Source of the DNA: Tropicibacter alexandrii
GTDB taxonomy: Bacteria; Pseudomonadota; Alphaproteobacteria; Rhodobacterales; Rhodobacteraceae
Reading direction: 5' to 3'
NCBI RefSeq assembly: GCF_003667315.2
Contig: NZ_RCTZ02000010.1
Span: forward strand, 62,001-126,000
DNA length: 64,000 bases
Translations under genes and position numbers: made by a program
Notes under the pieces: model-generated
Databases searched by the model: none
What the model was told of the DNA's origin: nothing
The model's input: only the letters and a program-made list of their open reading frames with translations
In this document: positions 43,215-51,808 of the stretch, piece after piece
Layout: the number at the start of each line of letters is the position of its first letter
Position numbering within the stretch: position 1 is the stretch's first letter

Positions 43215-44191
43215 TGGCCCGCAACCGCTATTATTCCGGGCCGGTCAGCGATCATTTCGACGGTATCCGGTTCCACAACCTGCATGGCCACCGCACGGAC
43301 CGCTCGCTGGGGGATCTCTGGCGCTGGCACCGCTCGGGGAACCGCGCTGCGTGGCCGGAAAACGTGCCCGTCACCCCCGCCAAGCCGCCAGAGCGGTCCG
43401 AGGCCGCGCGCATCACCATGGTCGGTCATGCCTCGATGCTGATTCAGGTGGCCGGGCTGAACATCCTCACCGATCCGGTCTGGTCCGAACGCGCCAGCCC
43501 CGTCGCCTTTGCCGGGCCGCGCCGCGTCACCGCGCCGGGCATCGCCTTCGACGACCTGCCGCCCATCGACGCGGTGCTGCTGACGCACAACCACTACGAC
43601 CATCTCGATCTGGCAACCCTGCGACGCCTGCACGCGCGCCACGCGCCGCGCTTCATCATGCCGTTGGGCACCGACGCCACGGTGCGCCGCGCCGGGCGCG
43701 ACCTGCGGATGACCGTCGCCGACTGGCGCGAGGCGGTCCGTCTTGGGCCCGCCACCATCACCCTGACCCCGTCGCATCACTGGTCCTCGCGCGGGTTGCG
43801 CGACCGGCGCATGGCGCTGTGGACCGGGTACTGGATCGCCACCGACCACACCCAGATCTGGTTCGCGGGCGATACCGGTTATGGCGATGGCACGCTGTTT
43901 CGCGACCTGCGCGCCGATCTTGGTGCCCCCGACATCGCCCTGATCCCGATCGGTGCCTATGAACCGCGCTGGTTCATGGCCCCGCAGCACGTCGCCCCCG
44001 AGCAGTCGGTCCAGATCTTCGGCGATATCGGCGCCCGGCAGGCGCTCGGGTTTCACTGGGGCACGTTCCAGCTGACGGATGAGCCGCGCGACGCCCCGGT
44101 CGAGCTGTTGCAGCAGGCCCTCGCACAGGCCGGAATCGACCCGACGCGCTTCGTCGCGCTGCATCCGGGTCAGACGCATGTCGGCGATTGA
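43214..44191 (+). CDS. MBL-fold hydrolase, NAPE-PLD/UlaG-like
   Basis: A 325-residue cytoplasmic metallo-beta-lactamase-fold protein. The metal motif is canonical (LLTHNHYDHLDL), with SHHWSSRG, IWFAGDTGYGDGTLFRDL and FHWGTFQLTDEP as later ligand blocks, the pattern of N-acyl-phosphatidylethanolamine phospholipase D-like and UlaG-like proteins. Its ATG overlaps the lacI stop (TGATG), so translation is coupled to the regulator. It may hydrolyse a phosphodiester or lactone linked to the same pathway, but this is inference from gene order. Confidence 0.87.
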   Translation: MARNRYYSGPVSDHFDGIRFHNLHGHRTDRSLGDLWRWHRSGNRAAWPENVPVTPAKPPERSEAARITMVGHASMLIQVAGLNILTDPVWSERASPVAFAGPRRVTAPGIAFDDLPPIDAVLLTHNHYDHLDLATLRRLHARHAPRFIMPLGTDATVRRAGRDLRMTVADWREAVRLGPATITLTPSHHWSSRGLRDRRMALWTGYWIATDHTQIWFAGDTGYGDGTLFRDLRADLGAPDIALIPIGAYEPRWFMAPQHVAPEQSVQIFGDIGARQALGFHWGTFQLTDEPRDAPVELLQQALAQAGIDPTRFVALHPGQTHVGD

Positions 44192-44213
44192 GTGCGGCAA
44201 TTTCAGGAGAAAG

Positions 44214-44288
44214 TGGCAGCCCGTAGGGGAATCGAACCCCTCTTTCCAGGTTGAAAACCTGGCGTCCTAACCGATAGACGAACGGGCC
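44214..44288 (-). tRNA. tRNA-Glu (TTC), copy 1
   Basis: A 75-base tRNA with anticodon TTC (loop TTTTCAA), T-arm GAGGGG-TTCGATT-CCCC, and encoded CCA. The acceptor stem has a G1-U72 wobble pair. Identical in sequence to the copy at 44315-44389. Confidence 0.95.
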
Positions 44289-44314
44289 ACGTGGTCCTCA
44301 GACCGTGCCCGGCA

Positions 44315-44389
44315 TGGCAGCCCGTAGGGGAATCGAACCCCTCTTTCCAGGTTGAAAACCTGGCGTCCTAACCGATAGACGAACGGGCC
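44315..44389 (-). tRNA. tRNA-Glu (TTC), copy 2
   Basis: Identical 75-base tandem copy with a 101-bp repeat period and a 26-base spacer. On the minus strand this copy is transcribed first; recJ lies upstream at 44522-46276. Confidence 0.95.
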
Positions 44390-44521
44390 AGCGCCGTGGC
44401 GTGAGGCGGTTTCTATGCAAACGCTCGCTTGCGTGCAAGCAAATTCTTGGCGTTTGCCAAGTTTTTTTCCAGCCCGTCCCGCGCCCATTACGCTCCGGAA
44501 TATACGACTTTAAACAAGGCG

Positions 44522-46276
44522 TTAGCGAACGCCCTCGGCGGCAGGAGCCGCGTCTTCAAGGCGCAGCTGCGCAGACCGCCTGCCATTCCACTCGTTGATC
44601 TCGAGTCGCCCCGCCAAGTGGAATCGTGCGCCGTTATGGCCCTGCAAGGCCGCCCCCAGCGGCCCGTCGAACGCGCCAAAGCAGATGCCGTCCAGCCGCG
44701 CGCCCAACCCGTCATCGCAGGACAGTTTCAGGTGGCCCGTGCCGACCTGCTTGGCAAAGGAAATCCGCGCATCGGGGATGGCAAAGCGCGGCCCCGGCGC
44801 GCCCTGCCCGAAGGGCCCCGCGCGTTCAAGCTGCTCGATCAGTTCGACGCTGGCCGCACCGGGCATCAACACGCCATCGACCCGCAAATCCGCAGCACCA
44901 CCCTGCCCCGCGCCCTGCCGTGCCAGCAGTTCCGACAGGCGGGCCATCGCCGCCTCAAGCTGGTCCTTGGCCACGGTCAGCCCGGCGGCCATCCGGTGCC
45001 CCCCGCCCTTGATCAGCAGGCCCTCGGAGGCCAGCCGCTGCACGCAAGCGCCCAGATCGACCCCGTTCACCGACCGGCCCGAGCCCTTGCCCTCGGCCCC
45101 GTCGAGGCCAATCACGATGGCCGGGCGGTTGGTCTGTTCCTTCAGGCGCGAGGCGACGATGCCCACGACACCCGGATGCCAGCCCTCGCCCGCCGCCCAG
45201 ACCAAGGGCGCATCCAGCCCGCGCGCCTCGGCCTGCGCCAGCGCCGCCGCGCGCACCTGCCCCTCGATCTCGCGGCGCTCGGTGTTCAGCTGGTCCAGCC
45301 GCTCGGCCATGGCCTGCGCCTCGACCGCGTTGTCGGTCGACAGCAGGCGCGCGCCCAGATCGGCTTGCCCGATCCGGCCCCCGGCATTGACGCGCGGCCC
45401 CAGAACATAGCCCAGATGATAAGCCGCAGGCGCAGAGTCCAGCCGCGCCACATCGGTCAACGCCACGAGGCCGGGCCGCGCCCGCCGCGCCATGACCTTC
45501 AGCCCTTGCTGCACCAGCGCCCGGTTGACGCCCTTCAAGGGCGCCACATCCGCCACCGTCGCCAAGGCCACGAGGTCCAACAGCCCCATCAGGTCCGGCC
45601 CCTTGACGCCCGCCTCGCGCAGCTGCCGCCCCGCCTCGACCAGCATCAGGAACACCACCGCCGCCGCGCATAGATGCGCCAGCGCACCATCCTCGTCCTG
45701 CCGGTTAGGGTTCACCACAGCTGTGCAATCGGGCAGCGTCTCGCCGCCAAGGTGGTGGTCCAGAACCACCACATCCGCCCCCACAGCCGCCGCGATCGGC
45801 CCGTGCGACAGCGTCCCGCAATCGACGCAAACGATCAGGTCATGGCCTTCCGCCAGCGCCGCCATCGCCTCGTCATTGGGGCCATAGCCCTCGTCGATCC
45901 GGTCCGGCACATACAGCGTCGCGGGCCGCCCCATCTGCCGCAACCAGTCGATCAGCAGCGCCGCTGAACTGCCGCCATCCACGTCGTAATCGGCAAAGAT
46001 CGCGATCCGCTCGCGCCCCTTCACCGCCGCCAGAAAGCGCGCCGCCGCCGCCTCCATATCCTTCAACGACCGGGGATCGGGCAACAGGTCCCGCAGCTTC
46101 GGCTCCAGATAGCCTTCGGCCTCGGCCACTGGCACGCCAAGGCGCGCCAGCACCCCGCACAAGGCCCGCGGCAGGCCCGTCGCCTGTCCCATCGCCTCGG
46201 CCTGCCGTTCGACCTCGATGCCGGGGCCAACCCAGCGCCGCCCTGTCAGGCTGCTTTCAACACCCAGATAGGACAC
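44522..46276 (-). CDS. recJ: single-stranded-DNA-specific exonuclease RecJ
   Basis: A 5'-3' exonuclease of the DHH superfamily used in recombination and mismatch repair. The 584-residue protein has motif I IFADYDVDGGSSAALLIDWL, motif II-III LIVCVDCGTLSHGPIAAA and VVVLDHHLGG, and the DHHA1 domain with KGGGHRMAAGLTV. The start is GTG with GGGGG 4 bases upstream. One dispersed intergenic repeat element lies between recJ and glpX. Length is normal. Confidence 0.97.
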   Translation of the reverse strand: MSYLGVESSLTGRRWVGPGIEVERQAEAMGQATGLPRALCGVLARLGVPVAEAEGYLEPKLRDLLPDPRSLKDMEAAAARFLAAVKGRERIAIFADYDVDGGSSAALLIDWLRQMGRPATLYVPDRIDEGYGPNDEAMAALAEGHDLIVCVDCGTLSHGPIAAAVGADVVVLDHHLGGETLPDCTAVVNPNRQDEDGALAHLCAAAVVFLMLVEAGRQLREAGVKGPDLMGLLDLVALATVADVAPLKGVNRALVQQGLKVMARRARPGLVALTDVARLDSAPAAYHLGYVLGPRVNAGGRIGQADLGARLLSTDNAVEAQAMAERLDQLNTERREIEGQVRAAALAQAEARGLDAPLVWAAGEGWHPGVVGIVASRLKEQTNRPAIVIGLDGAEGKGSGRSVNGVDLGACVQRLASEGLLIKGGGHRMAAGLTVAKDQLEAAMARLSELLARQGAGQGGAADLRVDGVLMPGAASVELIEQLERAGPFGQGAPGPRFAIPDARISFAKQVGTGHLKLSCDDGLGARLDGICFGAFDGPLGAALQGHNGARFHLAGRLEINEWNGRRSAQLRLEDAAPAAEGVR

Positions 46277-46285
46277 AGGACCCCC

Positions 46286-46374
46286 GGCTTCTTTTCTTCA
46301 CAAATACCCGTTTTTTTTCGCGCACCTTTGGTGCGACGGGGAAGGCGCGCCAGCGCCGGGGGGCAAAGCCCCCC
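46286..46374 (+). repeat. dispersed intergenic hairpin element, copy 2
   Basis: Contains GGCTTCTTTTCTTCACAAAT followed by ACCCG and a T8 run, then hairpins CGCACC-TTT-GGTGCG (46321-46335) and GGGGGGC-AAA-GCCCCCC (46358-46374). Compare 17583-17633 and 61932-61989. The copy sits between glpX and recJ, on the strand opposite to both. Confidence 0.6.
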
Positions 46375-46388
46375 TCCCCCGCCCGACA

Positions 46389-47348
46389 TCAATGCGGATT
46401 GCGATAGACCATGCGCCGCACCGAACCCGTCCGCGAGCGCATCAGCAGCGTCTGGGTCTCGACCCAGCCCGGCTCGCGCTTCAGACCCGGCAGCAACGAC
46501 CCGCCGGTCACGCCCGTCGCGGCAAAGATCACATCCGCCGTGACCATCTCGTCGCGGCTGTAGACCTTGTCCAGATCGGTGATCCCGGCCTTGGCCGCGC
46601 GTCCGCGTTCGTCATCGTTGCGGAACATCAACCGGCCATAGATCTGTCCGCCCATACATTTCAGCGCCGCTGCCGCCAGCACGCCCTCGGGCGCACCACC
46701 CGAGCCCATATACATGTCGATCCCGGTGATATGCGGTTCGGCGCAATGCATGACACCGGCCACGTCGCCATCGGTGATCAGGCGAATGCCCGCCCCGGTG
46801 CTGCGCACCTCGGCGATCATTTCCTCGTGGCGGGGGCGTTCGAGGATGCAGACCGTGATGTCGCGCGCCTCACAGCCTTTGGCCGCCGCCAGAGCCGCCA
46901 CGCGCTCGGCGGGCGACATGTCCAGCGTCACCACACCCTCGGCAAAGCCCGGCCCCACGGCCAGCTTGTCCATATAGACATCCGGCGCGTGCAACATAGA
47001 GCCGCGCGGCCCCATGGCGATCACCGTCAACGCGTTCGGCATGTCCTTGGCGGTCAGCGTGGTGCCTTCCAGCGGGTCCAGCGCGATGTCCACACCTGGC
47101 CCACCCGAGCCCACCTCTTCGCCGATATACAGCATCGGCGCCTCGTCGCGCTCGCCCTCGCCGATCACCACGACGCCGGAAATCTCCAGCTTGTTCAGTT
47201 CGTTGCGCATGGCGTTGACGGCGGCCTGATCGGCCTGCTTTTCGTCGCCACGGCCGATCCAGTCGGCGCTGGCGATGGCCGCCTGCTCGGCCACGCGGGC
47301 CAGCCCCAGCGAAAGCATCCGGTCATTGAAATCCTTGGGCGTCGACAT
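46389..47348 (-). CDS. glpX: fructose-1,6-bisphosphatase class II
   Basis: A GlpX-type phosphatase for gluconeogenesis, 319 residues. It begins MSTPKDFNDRMLSLGLARVAEQAAIASADWIGRGDEKQAD; metal and substrate motifs are VIGEGERDEAPMLYIGEEVG, DIALDPLEGTT and GIDMYMGSGGAPEGVLAAAALKCMGGQ. AAGGAAG precedes the ATG. Together with hom on the same strand it is a common Rhodobacteraceae neighbour set with recJ. Confidence 0.96.
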   Translation of the reverse strand: MSTPKDFNDRMLSLGLARVAEQAAIASADWIGRGDEKQADQAAVNAMRNELNKLEISGVVVIGEGERDEAPMLYIGEEVGSGGPGVDIALDPLEGTTLTAKDMPNALTVIAMGPRGSMLHAPDVYMDKLAVGPGFAEGVVTLDMSPAERVAALAAAKGCEARDITVCILERPRHEEMIAEVRSTGAGIRLITDGDVAGVMHCAEPHITGIDMYMGSGGAPEGVLAAAALKCMGGQIYGRLMFRNDDERGRAAKAGITDLDKVYSRDEMVTADVIFAATGVTGGSLLPGLKREPGWVETQTLLMRSRTGSVRRMVYRNPH

Positions 47349-47503
47349 GGGTCTTCCTTTTCAAATGCAGCTTGCCATGGCTCTAGCGCAGGCGCTTGAC
47401 CGGGGGCAAGGCTGCTAGCGCAACCGCCGTTGCCAACCCCGCCCAGCGCGGCTTTTCGCCAACAAGTCGTGCTGCGGGGCGGTGCCCCGTACGCATCTCC
47501 GGC

Positions 47504-48790
47504 TCAGACGTTCTCGATCCGCAGCGCCACCGGCTCCGTCACCATGACACCGGTCGCCGTCATCGCCTCCAACGCCGCCTCCAGCGCGGCGCGCGTCGTC
47601 TTGTGGGTCACGATCAGCACCGGCGCCGCATCCGCCACGTGGTCATACTGGCGCATCCGGTTGATCGATACACCCGAATCCCCCAGCGCCGTGGCGATCT
47701 TTGCCAGCGCGCCCGGTTTGTCGATCAGTGCCATGCGCAGGTAATAGGGCGCTGGCGTGGCAGAGCGGGCCGGCACGCAGGTCTTCAAGGACGACGCCGC
47801 CTGCCCAAAGGTCGACACCCGCAGGCCGCGCGCGACGTCCATCACATCGCCCATCACGGCGCTTGCCGTCGGGCCCTCGCCCGCACCGGCGCCGCGCATC
47901 ACGATCTGGCCGACCTGATCGCCCTCGATCACCACCATGTTGGTGCCGCCCACCAGCTGGCCCAGCGGCGAGGCCGCCGGGACAAGGCAGGGCGTCATGG
48001 TCTGTTCCAGACCCCGCCCGGTCATGCGGGCGACCCCCAGCAGCTTGATCCGATAGCCCATATCGGCGGCCTGCCGGATATCATCGATGGCGACCTTGCC
48101 GATGCCTTCCAGCTCGACCGCGTCGAAATCCACCTTGCAGCCAAAGGCGATGGCCGCGAGCAGCGACAGCTTGTGGCCCGCATCGATCCCGCCCACGTCC
48201 AGCGTCGGATCGGCCTCCAGATAGCCCAGCCCGTCGGCTTCGGCAAAGGCCTCCTCGTAGGTGAGGCCGCCATCCTCCATCCGGGTCAGGATGTAGTTGC
48301 AAGTGCCGTTCATCACGCCCATCACGCGCTGGATGTCATTGCCCGCCAGCCCCTCGGTCAGCGCCTTGATGACCGGGATGCCGCCCGCCACCGCCGCCTC
48401 GAAGCGCAGAACCGCGCCGTTTGCCTCCGCCAGTTCCGCCAGCATCTGGCCATGATGCGCCAGCATCGCCTTGTTGGCGGTGACCACATCCTTGCCCGCC
48501 TTCAAAGCGGCCTCGACGGCGGCCTTGGCCGGGCCGTCGCTGCCGCCCATCAACTCGACGAAGACATCCACGTCGTCGCGCGTGGCCAGCGCGACGGGGT
48601 CGTCCTCCCACGCGTAATGCGACAGGTTCACGCCGCGATCCTTGTCGCGGGTGCGCGCCGATACGGCGGTGATGGTGATCTCGCGCCCCGAACGCTCGGT
48701 CAGCAGGGCCGCCTTTTGGCGGACGATCTTGACGACGCCGGCACCGACGGTCCCGAGACCGGCAATACCCAGACGCAGGGGCTGAGACAT
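47504..48790 (-). CDS. hom: homoserine dehydrogenase
   Basis: A 428-residue monofunctional homoserine dehydrogenase (no aspartokinase domain). The NAD(P) fold LRLGIAGLGTVGAGVVKIV lies at the N-terminus, then VVTANKAMLAHHG and GVMNGTCNYILTRMEDGGLTYEEAFAEAD, LGYLEADPTLDVGGIDAGHKLSLL, and a C-terminal ACT domain (YLRMALIDKPGALAKIATALGDSGVSINRM). It converts aspartate semialdehyde to homoserine for threonine and methionine. Start ATG 48790 fits the fold; an ATG 4 codons upstream is also possible. Confidence 0.96.
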   Translation of the reverse strand: MSQPLRLGIAGLGTVGAGVVKIVRQKAALLTERSGREITITAVSARTRDKDRGVNLSHYAWEDDPVALATRDDVDVFVELMGGSDGPAKAAVEAALKAGKDVVTANKAMLAHHGQMLAELAEANGAVLRFEAAVAGGIPVIKALTEGLAGNDIQRVMGVMNGTCNYILTRMEDGGLTYEEAFAEADGLGYLEADPTLDVGGIDAGHKLSLLAAIAFGCKVDFDAVELEGIGKVAIDDIRQAADMGYRIKLLGVARMTGRGLEQTMTPCLVPAASPLGQLVGGTNMVVIEGDQVGQIVMRGAGAGEGPTASAVMGDVMDVARGLRVSTFGQAASSLKTCVPARSATPAPYYLRMALIDKPGALAKIATALGDSGVSINRMRQYDHVADAAPVLIVTHKTTRAALEAALEAMTATGVMVTEPVALRIENV

Positions 48791-48875
48791 GGGAGACTCC
48801 AACAGGCTAAAGGTTCGGCGCTCCGGTTATCCGCCTTTGACGGATTTCGCAACGGGGGCAAAGGCCGCAGCGCGC

Positions 48876-49181
48876 CTACTGTGCCCGCAGCGCCGCCGCC
48901 TTCTGCCGCAGACGCGCCACGCGAGCCTCGAGGCCGCGCTGAGTCGTGCCCCGCATCCGTTCCAGCCGGGCGGCCCGGGCTCGCAGCGCGCCGACCCGGC
49001 CCTCGACCGTGGCGATCTCGGCCACCGTGGCGCGTGGCGCGGGCCCGTCCAGCAACTGGTCCAGCGGCACAAGCGCCGGATAGGGCGCATCCGCGACATC
49101 GGCGCGGGCCGCATCCAGTTCGGGAAACTGGGTGCAGGCGCTCAGCACCAGCAGGCAAGGCAGGATCATCACTCGTCTCAT
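48876..49181 (-). CDS. small lipoprotein with coiled-coil-like C-terminus
   Basis: A 101-residue protein. The N-terminus MRRVMILPCLLVLSACTQFPELD is a clear lipoprotein signal (lipobox LSAC). The C-terminal half is arginine/alanine-rich with a heptad-like pattern (VEGRVGALRARAARLERMRG...VARLRQKAAALRAQ), so a coiled coil is likely. It diverges from the TetR regulator at 49261; a 20-bp operator lies between. No family recognised. Confidence 0.7.
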   Translation of the reverse strand: MRRVMILPCLLVLSACTQFPELDAARADVADAPYPALVPLDQLLDGPAPRATVAEIATVEGRVGALRARAARLERMRGTTQRGLEARVARLRQKAAALRAQ

Positions 49182-49229
49182 GTCTCTCTCATGCCGCACT
49201 CCGCGCCTCCGGGCAAGCGGCACGCTTAC

Positions 49230-49249
49230 ATCTGAACGCACGTTCAGAT
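49230..49249. promoter_or_regulatory. TetR-type operator
   Basis: ATCTGAACG and CGTTCAGAT are exact inverted repeats separated by CA, giving a 20-bp operator. It lies 11 bases before the ATG of the TetR gene and about 49 bases from the divergent lipoprotein start, as expected for an autorepressor that also controls its neighbour. Confidence 0.8.
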
Positions 49250-49260
49250 ACGCTGGTGGC

Positions 49261-49848
49261 ATGGCACGTACCCAAGGAAGTCATTCCGAGATCACCGGCC
49301 CGCGCATCCGCGCGGTGGCGCTGGAGTTGTTCGCGACGCACGGCTTTGCCGCCGTTTCCATGCGCCAGATCGCGCGTGAGGTCGGCGTGCAGGCCGGGGC
49401 GCTGTACAACTACACCCCGGACAAGCAGGACCTGTTGTTCACCTTGATGAAGGGGCATATGGACGACCTGCTGGACGCCTATGACAACCGCGCCCGGCCC
49501 GACGATATCGTGGCCCGGCTGAAAGATTTCGTGGCCTTCCACATCGCCTTCCACCTCGAACGCCCGCAGGCGGTGTTCATCTCCTACATGGAATTGCGCA
49601 ACCTCACGCCCGAGAATTTCGCGGTGATCGAGGAATTGCGGCGCGGCTACGAACACCGGCTCGAAACGATCCTGTCCGAGGGCCGCGCCAGCGGCGTGTT
49701 CGACGTGCCCGACACCAAGATCGCCACCCTCGCGGTTATCGCCATGCTGACAGGCGTCACCACGTGGTACCGCCCAAAGGGCCGACTGAGCGTCGCCGAA
49801 CTGCAAGAGGTCTACTGGCAGATGGTGCGCAAATCGGTCTCGGCCTGA
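49261..49848 (+). CDS. TetR/AcrR-family transcriptional regulator
   Basis: A 195-residue repressor with N-terminal HTH IRAVALELFATHGFAAVSMRQIAREVGVQAGALYNYTPDKQDLLFTL. The C-terminal ligand domain contains ERPQAVFISYMELRNLTPENFAVIEELRRGYEHRLE, resembling PF17932-type TetR members that sense acyl-CoA-like ligands. I chose the ATG at 49261 because it directly follows the operator; the upstream frame reads through the neighbouring gene. Ligand unknown. Confidence 0.92.
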   Translation: MARTQGSHSEITGPRIRAVALELFATHGFAAVSMRQIAREVGVQAGALYNYTPDKQDLLFTLMKGHMDDLLDAYDNRARPDDIVARLKDFVAFHIAFHLERPQAVFISYMELRNLTPENFAVIEELRRGYEHRLETILSEGRASGVFDVPDTKIATLAVIAMLTGVTTWYRPKGRLSVAELQEVYWQMVRKSVSA

Positions 49849-49945
49849 CCCGCGCATACACCACGTACACAAGATGCAGGCAGAACACATCCTGTGTACG
49901 TTTCTAAGATTCGCATACCGCTGGCATGCAACATGTCGACAAAGG

Positions 49946-50359
49946 TCAGCGCGTGGCCTGAATCGACCCGAGATATTCGAGGATTGCCACCAGCCTGCGC
50001 GGGGTCGGCGTCTGCTTGCCGTCGCCGCTGTCGAAGGGAATCAGGTCGCCTTCGAGCAGCGCGCCGAATTCCGGCATGCCCGGCCCGGTCATGTCCGAGC
50101 GCGCATAGCCGTCGATCAGCGACATCACTCGCGCGCGGGGGAATTCGCCCCGGTTGCGCACCTGTATCAGGGTCAAGTCCTTGGGGGGTTTGGCCATTTC
50201 CCGCGCCATCGGCCCGTTGCCCTTGGCGTTTTCGCCATGGCAGACGGCGCAATTCTCCATGAACAGCGCCTTGCCGTCCTGCGGCCCCGGCATGTCGGTG
50301 GTTGCCATGCAGGCCGTCAACAGGCCCAAGCCCGTCAGCCCGATCCAAATCGCGCGCAT
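49946..50359 (-). CDS. small cytochrome c lipoprotein
   Basis: A 137-residue protein with a lipobox (GLGLLTACMATT) and one heme-binding motif, CAVCH (residues 37-41 region). Distal methionine candidates include GPGMPEFG. A membrane-anchored electron carrier is likely. The next gene on the same strand encodes a paralogous cytochrome, so the two may form an electron-transfer pair. Confidence 0.88.
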   Translation of the reverse strand: MRAIWIGLTGLGLLTACMATTDMPGPQDGKALFMENCAVCHGENAKGNGPMAREMAKPPKDLTLIQVRNRGEFPRARVMSLIDGYARSDMTGPGMPEFGALLEGDLIPFDSGDGKQTPTPRRLVAILEYLGSIQATR

Positions 50360-50389
50360 CGCGCCTCTCCTTCTATTGCCCGTTCGCGG

Positions 50390-50839
50390 TCAGACTTGCA
50401 GGCTCTCGACGTAAACCACAAGGTCCAGCAAGGCCTTGGGCGTCAGCGTCGTCTCGCCCGAGGGCGTCGTCCATTCGACCACCGGCCCGTCCAGCATTGG
50501 CCCGAATTCCGGCATCAAACCGCGATGATACTTGCCCGGATAACCAAAAATCTGGGTCATCGCGCGCTCGGCCGGGAACACGCCGCCGTTTCCTAGGCTG
50601 AGCGCCGCGAGATCCGCCGGAACAACCGGAAGCTCGGCGGCCAGCGGTCCATCGCCCCGACCCTCGGAGCCGTGACAGACGGCGCAATAGCTTTGATAGA
50701 TCACCGCCCCTGCTGCTGCATCGCCCGCGCCCAGATCGCTGGGCGTCGCCTGCCTTGGCGCTTTGCCCGGTCCAACAAACAGACCGCAGCCCGCAAGGCC
50801 GACCAGCGCCGCGCCCAGAATGATCGAATTCGCCCGCAT
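50390..50839 (-). CDS. second small cytochrome c lipoprotein
   Basis: A 149-residue protein with lipobox ALVGLAGCGLF and the heme motif CAVCH in YQSYCAVCHGSEGRGDGPLAAELP, then GLMPEFGPML with the likely distal Met. It resembles its neighbour at 49946-50359 (CAVCHG..A.GNGPMA, MPEFG), probably an ancient tandem duplication. AAGGAGC precedes the ATG at 50839; the frame runs much further upstream but with no coding support. Confidence 0.85.
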   Translation of the reverse strand: MRANSIILGAALVGLAGCGLFVGPGKAPRQATPSDLGAGDAAAGAVIYQSYCAVCHGSEGRGDGPLAAELPVVPADLAALSLGNGGVFPAERAMTQIFGYPGKYHRGLMPEFGPMLDGPVVEWTTPSGETTLTPKALLDLVVYVESLQV

Positions 50840-50956
50840 CGTCCCGCTCCTTTTGCCGTCATCCTCTCTCGTCCCGTCGGGCGCCGCCTTGACCTGCGTC
50901 ATCTGGACAGTCGCCCGCCACCCCGCCATTGTGGCGACGCAAAACGGAGAGGTTTC

Positions 50957-51364
50957 ATGCTTGATCCTGCCACCGCGCAACGCCTGCTGGAAGAGAATTT
51001 CGCCCCATGGGTGCTGGATTTGCGCCCGACTGTGACATCCATCGACGCCGCAGGCGCGGTGCTGGAAATTCCCGTCACCCCGCATATCGCCCGGGTCGGC
51101 GGCATCGTTTGCGGGCAGGCCCTTGCGACCTTGTCGGATACCACGATGGTCTTTGCCTGCGCAGGTTTCCTGAAGGAATTCAAGCCGGTGGCCACGACCA
51201 ACCTCGAAACCCGCTTCCTGTCGGCGGCGCGCGGCGAGACCATCCGCTGCACCGCGCGCATCATCAAAGGCGGGCGGGCCCTGCTGTTCGCCGAGGCCAC
51301 GCTGGTGTCGCTGCCGGAGGCAAAGCCGGTTGCCAGCGCCTCGGCCACCTTCTTTCAACCTTAA
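50957..51364 (+). CDS. PaaI-family hotdog thioesterase
   Basis: A 135-residue hotdog-fold protein, MLDPATAQRLLEENFAPWVLDLRP, with GGIVCGQALATLSDTTMVFACAG, the PaaI-type active-site region with the conserved Asp in the helix. It hydrolyses acyl-CoA thioesters. Start ATG 50957 with GAGAGG upstream. It is transcribed opposite to the cytochromes; the downstream YdcZ-type gene starts 9 bases after its stop. Confidence 0.85.
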   Translation: MLDPATAQRLLEENFAPWVLDLRPTVTSIDAAGAVLEIPVTPHIARVGGIVCGQALATLSDTTMVFACAGFLKEFKPVATTNLETRFLSAARGETIRCTARIIKGGRALLFAEATLVSLPEAKPVASASATFFQP

Positions 51365-51373
51365 GGCGCGCCC

Positions 51374-51808
51374 ATGTCCCATCATACCGTGATCATGCTG
51401 CTGGCCGGGATCGGCATCCCGATCCTTGCGGCGCTCAATGCCGCGCTGGGTCAACGGCTTGGCTCGCCCACGGCAGCGGCGGTCATCCTGTTCGCGGTGG
51501 CCATGCTGGCCAGCCTCGCCTTTTGGGCGATCCGCGGCAGCGGCGGTTTCACGAATGTCCCCGACGCGCCAAAGCACCTCTTTGCCGGGGGGCTCTTCGT
51601 GGCATTCTACGTGCTCTCCGTGACCTTCATCGCACCCAAGATCGGCGTCGGCAATGCGGTGTTCTTCGTGCTGATCGGGCAATTGATCAGCTCGGCCGCG
51701 ATCGACCATTTCGGCCTGTTCGGCGCGCGTATTTCCCCGTTGGAGACAAAACGCGCCCTCGGCATCGCGGTCATGGCGCTGGGGGTCTGGATCACCCAGC
51801 GGGCGTAG
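51374..51808 (+). CDS. YdcZ/DUF606-type DMT-superfamily membrane protein
   Basis: A 144-residue membrane protein with about five hydrophobic helices. It resembles the short DUF606/YdcZ members of the drug/metabolite transporter superfamily: LLAGIGIPILAALNAALGQRLGSPTAAAVILF, APKIGVGNAVFFVLIGQLISSAAIDHFGLFG and the final helix LGIAVMALGVWITQR. Such half-size proteins usually dimerise. Function unknown. The 3' end overlaps the convergent dehydrogenase gene by 17 bases. Confidence 0.85.
   Translation: MSHHTVIMLLAGIGIPILAALNAALGQRLGSPTAAAVILFAVAMLASLAFWAIRGSGGFTNVPDAPKHLFAGGLFVAFYVLSVTFIAPKIGVGNAVFFVLIGQLISSAAIDHFGLFGARISPLETKRALGIAVMALGVWITQRA

Noticed and set aside
34214-44389. The sugar operon plus tRNA-Glu genes as a genomic island
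   Set aside because: tRNAs flank the region (32548 and 44214), but there is no integrase, no att-like direct repeat of the tRNA ends and no clear change in base composition.
47396-49447. 683-codon open frame opposite hom
   Set aside because: Antisense to hom and crossing the operator region and the TetR start; not a plausible protein.
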